Source of the DNA: CAZRNB01 sp964601355
Lineage (GTDB): Bacteria; Planctomycetota; Phycisphaerae; Sedimentisphaerales; Anaerobacaceae
Assembly (NCBI GenBank): GCA_964601355.1
Contig: CAZRNB010000085.1
Coordinates: 1-13,306 of the forward strand
Length of the DNA: 13,306 bases
Direction of reading: 5' to 3'
The position numbers were made by a program, and so were the translations under genes. Numbering within the stretch: the stretch's first letter is position 1; the number at the start of each line of letters is the position of its first letter. Below the pieces are notes generated by a model. The model made no database searches and was not told where the DNA came from. It was given only the letters and a program-made list of their open reading frames with translations. Positions 7,277 to 13,159 of the stretch are shown in pieces.

Positions 7277-9922
7277 ATGTCTGGTTTTATAAAAATACCG
7301 GTGCTTATCTTTTTACTTTCTTTATTGCAGATTCCTGCCGTGGAGGCAGACAGTGCGTCTGTAGTAATCAACGAGATTCACTATGACCCTGATGTCAAGA
7401 CTGAGCTTGTAGAATTTGTGGAGCTGTATAATGCAGGGACAACGGATGCTGATCTTTCCGGCTGGTATTTCAGCGACGGAATTTCTTTTACCTTTCCGCC
7501 AGGTGTTAGACTACCAGCAAATTGTTTTTTGGTCGTGACGCAGGATCATACTGGTGCGGTTAATTCAGTGACGGTGGCGAGCAAATATAGTGTTTCGTCA
7601 TCGCTGGTTTTTGGACCATTTGAAGGAAAGCTCGATAATGATGGAGAGGAGATTCGGCTGTGTGATGCCGACGGCCAAGAGGTGGACCGGGTGGAATACA
7701 AGTTAGGTTTCCCGTGGCCTACGGTTGGTGATTCGGTGCCCTCAAATACGTCAGGCAATGGCCCTTCAATACAACTGGTTAATCCATTATTCGACAATGA
7801 CCTTGGGGGTAGCTGGCGCTCGGCATATCCTACGCCGGCTGCGATAAACCAGGAAGTTTATGCCGACAATATACCGCCGCATATTCGTCAGGTGAACCAT
7901 TCCCCCAAACAGCCTAAGTCGAACGAATTGATCACTATTACCGCCAAGGTGACGGATCCTGATAAGGTGGTTGATGTCACGTTGTTCTACCAGGTAGTAG
8001 AGCCCGGCAATTACATAAGAATCATCGATTCGGCATACCGTTTGGATTGGACGGGTATCGCGATGCACGATGACGGACTCGAAGGAGACCGGACGGCCGG
8101 CGATTACATTTATACCGTTCTGCTGCCGTCTTCTTTGCAGGTTCATCGTCGTCTGGTGCGTTATCGCATACGTGTTACAGATGCTGCATCAAATTCTTTA
8201 ATTGTGCCTTATGCTGACGACCCTCAGCCGAACTTTGCATACTTTGTTTATGATGGAGTGCCCGCTTGGAGAGGAGCGATAAAGCCCGGTGACACTGCTG
8301 TAGACGAGTACAGCACAGACGTAATGCGCAGTTTGCCTGTTTACCATCTCATCAGCAAGAAATCCGACGTTGAGACTTGTACCTGGTTTGATAAAATTAA
8401 TTGGACAAGCCCAGAAGCATCTGTCTTCAAATGGTATGGCACGCTGGTCTATGATGGCAGAGTATATGATCATATTCGCTATCGTACCCGCGGCGGCGTC
8501 TGGCGCTACGCTATGGGAAAGAACATGTGGAAGTTTGATTTCAACCGCGGTCACTATTTCCAGGCGAAAGACAACTATGGCGAAGAATATAAAACCCGGT
8601 GGAACAAGATAAATCTGTCTGCGTGCATTCAACAAGGTGACTACCAGCACCGCGGCGAACAAGGTATGTTTGAAGCTGTCACATTAAAGCTCTTTAATAT
8701 GATGGGTGTTCCGGCTCCCAAGACACACTGGATTCAGCTTCGAATAATTGATGAGCACTTTGAAGACGGAACACTTAATGCTGCTCATCCTCCATTGACT
8801 TCTCGCGGGACACAATACGACTGCGATTTCTGGGGTCTTTATTTAGCCATAGAGCAAATGGATGGGCGATTCCTCGATGAGCATGACCTGCCGGATGGTA
8901 ACCTCTATAAAATAGAAAACTATAATGGCGAGTTGAATAACCAGGGCCCGACTGCGGTGACGGACAAATCCGATTTGAGCGCATTCGGACAGGCTTGTGT
9001 TAGCGTACCCACCGAGCAGTGGTGGCGGCAAAACGTAGATTTACCGTGCTACTACTCTTACCGCTGTGTTGTTGAGGGAGCTCACCATGGCGACGTCGGA
9101 TACGGCAAAAACTATTTCTTCTACCTCAATCCCCAGACTAATATCTGGTCTCAATTACCCTGGGATGTGGATTTAACATGGGCAAACAATATGTATGGCA
9201 ACGGGGAAGACATCTTTAGGCAATATGGAGGGATTCACCGCCGTCCTGCCCTTTTTCTGGAGTTTCAAAACCGTCTGCGCGAATTTTACGATTTGCTTTA
9301 TAACGCAGAGCAGATTAACCAACTGCTTGATGAGTTTGCAGATATTATTGATAATCCAAACACAGCACTTTCAATCGTGGATGCAGACCGAGATATGTGG
9401 GACTACCACTGGGTTATGGGTGACGCGGCTTATCCAACCTATTTATCTAATCCCGCCAACCGAAAAGCAGGGCAGGGTCGGTTCTACCAAAAAGCTGCAA
9501 CAAAAGACTTCCGCGGAATGGTTCAGATTATGAAAGACTATGTGACCTCTAAAAATAGAGCGTTCGAGACGCCGAATTATGATCCTGCCCTGCTGGATAA
9601 ACCGGCAATTATTTATACTGGTTTCGCAGGATTTCCAGCAAACGATTTGACGTTTCAGACGAGTATCTTTAGCGATCCGCAGGGAAGTAACACCTTTGCT
9701 GCTATGAAATGGCGCATCGCTGAAATCGGACCGGGCAAGTATGAAATCAATGCGGCCTGGGAAAGCCAGGAGATTACAGAATTCAGTAATACTATAAAGA
9801 TTCCTGACGATATTACACAGCCGGGTTGCACATATCGAGTTCGCTGTCGGATGAAAGACAACACCGGCCTATGGAGTCACTGGTCCGATCCGATTCAGTT
9901 TGTTGCGGGCGAGCAGTTTTAG
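7277..9922 (+). CDS. Secreted CotH-kinase-family protein with N-terminal lamin-tail domain (third operon gene)
   Basis: This 881-residue exported protein has a signal peptide (1-24, FIKIPVLIFLLSLL then VEA), a lamin-tail domain (27-190, INEIHYDPDV, FTFPPGV, GKLDNDGEEIRL), an Ig-like or Big-like region (195-325, ITAKVTDPDKVVDVTLFYQV, GDRTAGDYIYTV), a CotH core (345-770) and a beta-rich C-terminal region (775-881) resembling a fibronectin-type segment (YRVRCRMKDNTGLWSHWSDP). The core carries RYRTRGG, FWGLYLAIEQMDG and QLPWDVDLTW, the last matching the W-D-x-D motif of CotH proteins. AGG lies seven bases before the ATG at 7277, 24 bases after the previous gene, so it is probably co-transcribed. 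Its lamin-tail domain resembles the C-terminal ones of the first two proteins more than their N-terminal ones. No chitobiase-type domain or sorting signal is visible. The substrate is unknown. Confidence 0.93.
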   Translation: MSGFIKIPVLIFLLSLLQIPAVEADSASVVINEIHYDPDVKTELVEFVELYNAGTTDADLSGWYFSDGISFTFPPGVRLPANCFLVVTQDHTGAVNSVTVASKYSVSSSLVFGPFEGKLDNDGEEIRLCDADGQEVDRVEYKLGFPWPTVGDSVPSNTSGNGPSIQLVNPLFDNDLGGSWRSAYPTPAAINQEVYADNIPPHIRQVNHSPKQPKSNELITITAKVTDPDKVVDVTLFYQVVEPGNYIRIIDSAYRLDWTGIAMHDDGLEGDRTAGDYIYTVLLPSSLQVHRRLVRYRIRVTDAASNSLIVPYADDPQPNFAYFVYDGVPAWRGAIKPGDTAVDEYSTDVMRSLPVYHLISKKSDVETCTWFDKINWTSPEASVFKWYGTLVYDGRVYDHIRYRTRGGVWRYAMGKNMWKFDFNRGHYFQAKDNYGEEYKTRWNKINLSACIQQGDYQHRGEQGMFEAVTLKLFNMMGVPAPKTHWIQLRIIDEHFEDGTLNAAHPPLTSRGTQYDCDFWGLYLAIEQMDGRFLDEHDLPDGNLYKIENYNGELNNQGPTAVTDKSDLSAFGQACVSVPTEQWWRQNVDLPCYYSYRCVVEGAHHGDVGYGKNYFFYLNPQTNIWSQLPWDVDLTWANNMYGNGEDIFRQYGGIHRRPALFLEFQNRLREFYDLLYNAEQINQLLDEFADIIDNPNTALSIVDADRDMWDYHWVMGDAAYPTYLSNPANRKAGQGRFYQKAATKDFRGMVQIMKDYVTSKNRAFETPNYDPALLDKPAIIYTGFAGFPANDLTFQTSIFSDPQGSNTFAAMKWRIAEIGPGKYEINAAWESQEITEFSNTIKIPDDITQPGCTYRVRCRMKDNTGLWSHWSDPIQFVAGEQF

Positions 9923-9940
9923 AGCACCTGATCGTAACTT

Positions 9941-9968
9941 GATACTCGATACTCGATGGCTGATGCTT
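9941..9968. repeat. Heptanucleotide microrepeat, GAT-type, four units
   Basis: Four seven-base units in perfect register, GATACTC, GATACTC, GATGGCT and GATGCTT, lie between the stop of the third CotH gene and the convergent RNase HII-like gene. The first two are identical and the others keep GAT. The stretch is non-coding. Confidence 0.6.
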
Positions 9969-9997
9969 TCTGACTATCGTTTATCCAGCATCGAGTA
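9950..9997. terminator. Hairpin between convergent genes, possible terminator
   Basis: TACTCGATG (9950-9958) and CATCGAGTA (9989-9997) are exact reverse complements, and the stem extends inward with CTG/CAG after one bulged base. It lies in the 82-base gap between two converging genes, where a bidirectional terminator is expected. There is no T-run on either strand, so it is not a textbook intrinsic terminator. Part of the left arm consists of the heptanucleotide repeat. Confidence 0.35.
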
Positions 9998-10004
9998 CAG
10001 CTTC

Positions 10005-10970
10005 CTATCGGCAGCGAATCAATTGGTTGCTGTCAAATTGAACGTGTGGAATCTTCCTTTGCAGGTCATCAATGAAGCGCAAACCATCCTTCCAGTACCC
10101 TGCGGTAGGTTTTAAGTCCGGGCAAAAGGTTAAAAAATACTGATTTATATTATCAACCAAAAGCTCTCTGAGATATTTGCTCACCATTGATGCAAGTGAC
10201 ACAGGCAAGAAATTTTCATCCGCATCAACTCCGAAATGCAACCGCATAATTTTTCCGTCGGCCCGTAACTCGTAGCTGCTTTCCTGTGGATTTTCCAGGA
10301 TAATCTTAAGCTCCATCGCGGAAAACATTCGCAGCAAGCTCTCACGATAGCGAACGCGGCCTCCCTGTCGATCGATTATAATGTGCACATTATCTGCTGG
10401 AGAATTATCAAAAGCATTCTTTATTAGCTGCGATACAGCCATGAACAGCACATTTGCCTTGTTTTTCATACTGCCGATCATTTTATTGTAATAAGCCACG
10501 TCCAGACAGCAGCTTTTTAGCTCCAGCAATTTGAGGCCATTTGAGCTTAGATCATCAGCCAATACTGCTGAGGCAATTGTCCTGTCTGCATCATCCGTTA
10601 AAATCTTCCGGCTCATAGCATCTTTATGCCAGGGATATTCATTTAATTGCGGCAGACAATCCGGACAGAGCAGGTTTATAAATTCAGTTAGTGTTACAGG
10701 AGATTTACCAAGACATTGAAGGGCCGCAAGTACCGTACGTTGCAGGTGCTTTATCCCTATGGTTCTGCTGTAAGCCTTTTTGCTGTCGGCGATGAGCAGC
10801 CGGCCTGCTCCGCCTTTGACGGAGGGATTTTTAGTAACACTTCTTCTTAGAACCTGCCAAAGGTCGTTTGTCAAAAGATGATCCGGCAGCGAAAAGCTGC
10901 TTGATGATACAACTAACGGCCCCAAAATCGGCCCAAAACCAGCTTCATCAATTCCTACCAAGACTGCCAT
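10005..10970 (-). CDS. Divergent RNase HII-like protein (rnhB family)
   Basis: RNase HII cuts the RNA strand of RNA-DNA hybrids and removes single ribonucleotides from DNA. Evidence in this 321-aa protein: GIDEAGFGPILGPLVV at residues 6-21 (D8 and E9 of the catalytic set), DSKK at 62-65, IIID at 197-200 (third acidic residue, D200), SLASMVSKYLRE at 258-269 (matching the ASxxAKxxRD helix, fourth acidic residue E269) and GYWKDGL near 291, like the GYxTxxH end of the family. Oddities: the usual GRG after DEA is GFG, the last catalytic Asp is Glu, and about 100 extra residues lie between motifs one and three compared with the usual length near 200. The start at 10970 places M six residues before the core motif, and AGG lies about six bases upstream. 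It converges on the CotH operon with no obvious functional link. Family membership is fairly sure; true RNase HII activity is less so. Confidence 0.8.
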   Translation of the reverse strand: MAVLVGIDEAGFGPILGPLVVSSSSFSLPDHLLTNDLWQVLRRSVTKNPSVKGGAGRLLIADSKKAYSRTIGIKHLQRTVLAALQCLGKSPVTLTEFINLLCPDCLPQLNEYPWHKDAMSRKILTDDADRTIASAVLADDLSSNGLKLLELKSCCLDVAYYNKMIGSMKNKANVLFMAVSQLIKNAFDNSPADNVHIIIDRQGGRVRYRESLLRMFSAMELKIILENPQESSYELRADGKIMRLHFGVDADENFLPVSLASMVSKYLRELLVDNINQYFLTFCPDLKPTAGYWKDGLRFIDDLQRKIPHVQFDSNQLIRCR

Positions 10971-10992
10971 TATCCTGACCTTTACTGCTGCG

Positions 10993-11020
10993 ATTATTTT
11001 CGCCGGTGTAATTCAAACAA
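10993..11020 (-). promoter_or_regulatory. Candidate promoter of the RNase HII-like gene
   Basis: Read on the minus strand, TTGTTT (11020-11015), 16 bases and AATAAT (10998-10993) form a sigma-70-like pair, with the -10 box matching TATAAT at five of six positions. It would start transcription about 15 bases before the ATG at 10970. This is pattern matching only. Confidence 0.3.
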
Positions 11021-11054
11021 AATAACAAGAGCTCCGCAACTACCAATTAGGCTA

Positions 11055-11110
11055 CGGGTCAGAGGACAGCGGACATCCTGAAAGCTAAACGCTGTACGCT
11101 GTTCGCTAAT
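11055..11110. repeat. Degenerate heptanucleotide microrepeat, eight units
   Basis: Eight consecutive seven-base units keep register. The first three are CGGGTCA, GAGGACA and GCGGACA, then TCCTGAA and AGCTAAA, then CGCTGTA, CGCTGTT and CGCTAAT. The sequence lies in the 312-base gap (10971-11282) between the RNase HII-like gene and the aspartyl protease gene. An 80-codon frame on the minus strand crosses it, but the repeat explains part of that frame. Otherwise the gap holds only the two candidate promoters. Confidence 0.5.
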
Positions 11111-11157
11111 CCTGGGTGATTGGTAATTTGAAAGCAGAATCTTCTGTAAAATTGCTT

Positions 11158-11185
11158 TTGCGATTTTGTAGATTGGGGATATAAT
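11158..11185 (+). promoter_or_regulatory. Candidate sigma-70-type promoter of the aspartyl protease gene
   Basis: TTGCGA (11158-11163), 16 bases and a perfect TATAAT (11180-11185) point to the gene at 11283, leaving an untranslated leader of about 90 bases. A second TATAAT at 11227-11232 is closer to the gene but lacks a recognisable -35 box. Confidence 0.45.
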
Positions 11186-11282
11186 ATTATTGGTGATTAA
11201 AGGGATGAGAACCAAGTGTGAAATCGTATAATACATAGTTAAATGGACTTCAGGTTTGAATTGTACGAAGTAGGATATTGAT

Positions 11283-11651
11283 ATGGGAACGTTCTATACA
11301 AGTTGTAGGGTTGAGAACCACGTTTATCGCTCTAAATTTATCAACGTTGCCAAACTATTGGTAGATACCGGCAGCGGGTACACCTGGATTCCCGCTGCGA
11401 AGTTAGAGAATATTGGAATCAAGAGAGAAAAGAAGGACGTGGCATTTATTATGGCTAATGGTGAGATGGTGACCCGAAGCGTTGGTTTCGCGGTACTGCG
11501 AGTGAATGAGCATTTTACCATAGATGAAGTGGTTTTTGCTGAAGAAGGAGATCTCGCTTTGCTTGGCGCTCGAACACTTGAAGGTTTAAATTTGACAGTT
11601 GACACCACTCGTAGGAAACTTGTCGCCGCGGGGCCTTTACCCGCCGCATAA
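11283..11651 (+). CDS. Retropepsin-like clan AA aspartyl protease, single domain
   Basis: This 122-aa protein has the hallmarks of a retroviral-type (clan AA) aspartic protease: LLVDTGSGYTWIP with catalytic D28 at residues 25-37, and LALLGARTLEGLNLTVD at 91-107, the usual C-terminal LLG motif. Such proteins hold one half of the active site and act as dimers. No signal peptide or membrane segment is visible, so it is probably cytoplasmic; its target is unknown. The ATG at 11283 has AGGA seven bases upstream. The stop codon is the first part of TAAC, which opens a possible attC-like site, and a second small gene follows 105 bases on. Its size and layout would fit an integron cassette, but no integrase is in view. 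Family assignment is confident, the function is not. Confidence 0.88.
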   Translation: MGTFYTSCRVENHVYRSKFINVAKLLVDTGSGYTWIPAAKLENIGIKREKKDVAFIMANGEMVTRSVGFAVLRVNEHFTIDEVVFAEEGDLALLGARTLEGLNLTVDTTRRKLVAAGPLPAA

Positions 11652-11718
11652 CGGTCGCCCGAACTTAACCGGCTGGAAAAGTGTCTTATACGGACAACGG
11701 ATCAACCAAGCGTTCTTA
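11646..11718 (+). other. Weak attC-like sequence after the aspartyl protease gene
   Basis: GCATAAC (11646-11652) overlaps the stop codon and could be the outer R box of an integron attC site; the partner would be the GTT of AAGCGTTCTT at 11712. AACG and CGTT pair at the ends, and a few internal positions pair in register, but the stem is poor and the downstream box departs from GTTRRRY. Taken alone it would not be reported. It is listed because the next gene has a better version at the same relative place. Confidence 0.2.
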
Positions 11719-11734
11719 TATGGAAACCATATAA
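11716..11734. promoter_or_regulatory. Perfect inverted repeat upstream of the 108-aa gene, possible operator
   Basis: TTATATGG (11716-11723) and CCATATAA (11727-11734) are exact reverse complements around AAA. The right arm overlaps a TATAAT at 11730-11735, 22 bases before the ATG at 11757, so a protein bound here could block a promoter. No good -35 box is visible. Confidence 0.35.
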
Positions 11735-11756
11735 TATATAGTTTAGGAACTGTAAA

Positions 11757-12083
11757 ATGACCCTGAAGTCATCGTATCCAATTCTCCCTTCAACAATTGG
11801 CTATCCGGTGCATACGAAAGATCCGAGCGGAACATCCACAGAATGGGTTGTCATAGATGAAGTCCGTAGAAATGAGGGTAAAGAAAAAGTACTACTACTT
11901 CAACGCCTTCAGCGCAAGGACCCGGACCAAGTAATGATTCGTTTTGGTTACTACATTATAGGCAAGCGACCGAAGATGATGGGGAAATGGACTTGGGGGC
12001 AATTTGCCCCTTTTATCGCAGCAGAAGATTTCTCTGCCATGATTAAAGAGGCGGTTGATCGAAAATGGTTAGACATCTCCTAA
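11757..12083 (+). CDS. Small conserved-looking protein of unknown function
   Basis: This 108-aa protein has no domain I can name with certainty. Residues 14-16 read IGY, and an aromatic-rich block near 63-83 (FGYYIIGKRPKMMGKWTWGQF) resembles a recurring small hypothetical family seen in diverse bacteria and archaea. That is recollection rather than a search result. It has no signal peptide or membrane segment. It has charged ends, an acidic stretch AAEDF near 89 and a final DRKWLDIS. AGGAA lies seven bases before the ATG, which supports this start. The stop codon forms TAAC, the left end of an attC-like palindrome. The gene and its palindrome together would make a cassette of about 420 bases. 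Confidence 0.8.
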   Translation: MTLKSSYPILPSTIGYPVHTKDPSGTSTEWVVIDEVRRNEGKEKVLLLQRLQRKDPDQVMIRFGYYIIGKRPKMMGKWTWGQFAPFIAAEDFSAMIKEAVDRKWLDIS

Positions 12084-12137
12084 CAGGCACTCAAGTCGGT
12101 CGCGGCTTCGCTACGCCGGTGAGCTCCGGCGTTGGTT
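12078..12137 (+). other. attC-like recombination site candidate
   Basis: TCCTAAC (12078-12084) overlaps the stop codon of the 108-aa gene and pairs with GTTGG (12131-12135). Inside it, CTCA (12090-12093) pairs with TGAG (12120-12123), then TCGG plus CG (12096-12102, with T100 bulged) pairs with CGCCGG (12114-12119). This order of two imperfect stems with bulged bases, ending in CTCCGGCGTT, is the layout of an integron attC site, and about 60 bases is the usual minimum size. Departures: the first base of the left box should be a purine, and the right box reads GTTGGTT instead of GTTRRRY. A plain transcript hairpin is the main alternative. Confidence 0.45.
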
Positions 12138-12170
12138 GGAACAGTCTGCAAAAGAAGGAATGAAAAGAAA

Positions 12171-12311
12171 ATGAGCACATCATGGAGCATTGAACAAATT
12201 TTCAATTTTCAGAAAGAAAAAATGGTTTGCTACGCGAAATCGAATAGAAAAGGAACAAAGTCACAAAGAGGCAAAGGCACAAAGGAACGAACACTGAACT
12301 GCGAAACCTAA
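12171..12311 (+). CDS. Doubtful 46-aa ORF, possibly a gene remnant
   Basis: The frame starts MSTSWSIEQIFNFQKEK, which reads like a normal protein N-terminus, and AAGAAGGA lies about 11 bases upstream. From residue 27 on it becomes lysine-rich and low in complexity because it runs through the CAAAG octamer repeat, so it may be a gene start cut off by repeat sequence. It ends two bases before the stem of an intrinsic terminator. A four-codon frame starting at 12160 overlaps its start. No homology is recognised. Confidence 0.2.
   Translation: MSTSWSIEQIFNFQKEKMVCYAKSNRKGTKSQRGKGTKERTLNCET
12253..12288. repeat. Octanucleotide CAAAG microrepeat
   Basis: Four eight-base units in register, GAACAAAG, TCACAAAG, AGGCAAAG and GCACAAAG, are followed by GAAC. 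All keep CAAAG. Its period of eight differs from the seven-base repeats around the RNase HII-like gene. Confidence 0.6.
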
Positions 12312-12312
12312 C

Positions 12313-12342
12313 GCCCCGGTGTTCAAGAACTGGGCTTTTTTT
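12313..12342 (+). terminator. Intrinsic terminator
   Basis: GCCC (12313-12316) pairs with GGGC (12332-12335), and GTTC (12321-12324) pairs with GAAC (12327-12330), followed at once by seven T residues (12336-12342). The left arm has an unpaired CGGT, so the stem is imperfect. It would end plus-strand transcripts from the small genes to its left. Confidence 0.55.
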
Positions 12343-12380
12343 ATGCGCTTTAAATGTTATGTAGAAATGTTTTGCCGGGA

Positions 12381-12476
12381 GTCATTGCGAGGCCCGAAGG
12401 GCCGTGGCAATCTCTTACCTAACAGGCGAAAAAAACACCGAAAGGTTTGAGATTGCTTCGCTTCGCTCGCAATGAC
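12381..12476. repeat. Intergenic hairpin repeat, GTCATTGCGAG family
   Basis: GTCATTGCGAG (12381-12391) and CTCGCAATGAC (12466-12476) are exact reverse complements, with an inner pair GCAATCTC (12407-12414) and GAGATTGC (12449-12456). GGCCC and GGGCC next to the left arm form a small side hairpin. At 96 bases it matches the 95-base element at 3-97 in design. The change TTT to TTG in the left arm is matched by AAA to CAA in the right arm, so pairing is kept. Confidence 0.75.
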
Positions 12477-12581
12477 GAACTGTAGCATAATGTTTTCTAC
12501 AAAGCACACGCGAGAATCAAATCTGGCGAAAAATAAAATTCTATTTAAACTAAATTATATGGTTCATTCGTAGTATTAGTG

Positions 12582-12593
12582 ACGAACGTTCGT
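12582..12593. promoter_or_regulatory. Perfect 12-base palindrome upstream of the sigma factor gene
   Basis: ACGAACGTTCGT is its own reverse complement and lies 26 bases before the ATG at 12620, where a regulator could control expression of the sigma factor. The regulator is unknown. It is not a Bacillus-type LexA box, which has four bases between GAAC and GTTC. Confidence 0.35.
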
Positions 12594-12619
12594 TTTAACC
12601 ATCAGCCAAATAGGTTTGC

Positions 12620-13159
12620 ATGAAAGACAAGCTACTTATCTGGAGATTTAAGTGCGGCAGCAGCAATGCTTTATGCCGTATCTACGAGAAGTACGAGGAT
12701 TATATGCTGACATTAGCGGTTAGTCTTGTGAATGATATCAGCACTGCTGAAGACGTTGTCCATGATGTTTTTGTCTCCTTCGCACAATCCGCGGACAAGC
12801 TCAGGCTGAACGGCAATCTCAAAGGTTATTTGACCACTTGTGTGGCTAATCTTGCACGTGACAGAATCCGGGCAAGACATCGACAGGCCATTGGATTAGG
12901 TAAAGAAGAACCTGTTAGCTTGGATTCAAGTGAGCCGCTTCAATCGCTTATTGAAGATGAGCAGCTCCAGCGATTAAGTTTCGCAGCGGCACAGCTTCCT
13001 TACGAGCAACGCGAGGTGATAGCATTGCATCTTCAAGGCGGAATGACGTTTAAGGCAATAGCTGAGTCACAAAGTGCCTCGATTAATACAATCCAAAGCC
13101 GGTACCGCTATGGATTGGAAAAACTTCGGTCACTTTTAGATAGCGAGGTGGAAAAATGA
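12620..13159 (+). CDS. ECF-type sigma-70 family RNA polymerase sigma factor
   Basis: This 179-aa alternative sigma factor directs RNA polymerase to a specific promoter set. Region 2 spans about residues 18-87: IYEKYEDYMLTLA, then ISTAEDVVHDVFVSFAQ matching the conserved AEDVVQDVF helix, then LKGYLTTCVANLARDRIRARHR. Region 4 spans about 125-172, with LPYEQREVIALHLQGGMTFKAIAE followed by the DNA-reading helix SINTIQSRYRYGLEKLR. The length and the lack of regions 1 and 3 place it in the ECF (group 4) class. AGG lies five bases before the ATG, a weak ribosome site. The stop overlaps the next start as ATGA, so the two genes are translationally coupled. A 12-base palindrome upstream may mediate control. 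The target promoters are unknown. Confidence 0.95.
   Translation: MKDKLLIWRFKCGSSNALCRIYEKYEDYMLTLAVSLVNDISTAEDVVHDVFVSFAQSADKLRLNGNLKGYLTTCVANLARDRIRARHRQAIGLGKEEPVSLDSSEPLQSLIEDEQLQRLSFAAAQLPYEQREVIALHLQGGMTFKAIAESQSASINTIQSRYRYGLEKLRSLLDSEVEK

Larger units (their letters stand above)
12084..12619. other. 536-base stretch without a confident gene
   Basis: This interval holds, in order, most of the attC-like palindrome, a doubtful 46-codon frame, an octamer microrepeat, an intrinsic terminator, a hairpin repeat and an AT-rich leader with a 12-base palindrome before the sigma factor gene. I see no RNA gene fold beyond these and no credible frame on the minus strand. Confidence 0.7.

Noticed and set aside
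3700..9922. C-terminal sorting signals (PEP-CTERM, dockerin, LPXTG) on the CotH proteins
   Set aside because: The C-termini end directly in LTD or beta-domain sequence, with no hydrophobic segment, basic tail or dockerin repeats.
9941..11110. CRISPR array
   Set aside because: The repeats are seven bases long, contiguous and degenerate, with no spacers and no cas genes nearby.
10994..11236. 80-codon minus-strand frame between the RNase HII-like and protease genes
   Set aside because: It crosses the heptamer repeat, covers both candidate promoters, has no recognisable domain, and its composition looks like translated intergenic DNA.
12309..12360. Third attC-like site starting ACCTAAC at the end of the 46-aa ORF
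   Set aside because: The left box fits RYYYAAC, but the downstream GTTATGT is not joined by matching inner stems, and the interval is better explained by an intrinsic terminator.
12582..12593. LexA (SOS) box reading of the palindrome before the sigma gene
   Set aside because: Bacillus-type boxes have four bases between GAAC and GTTC; here the half-sites touch.
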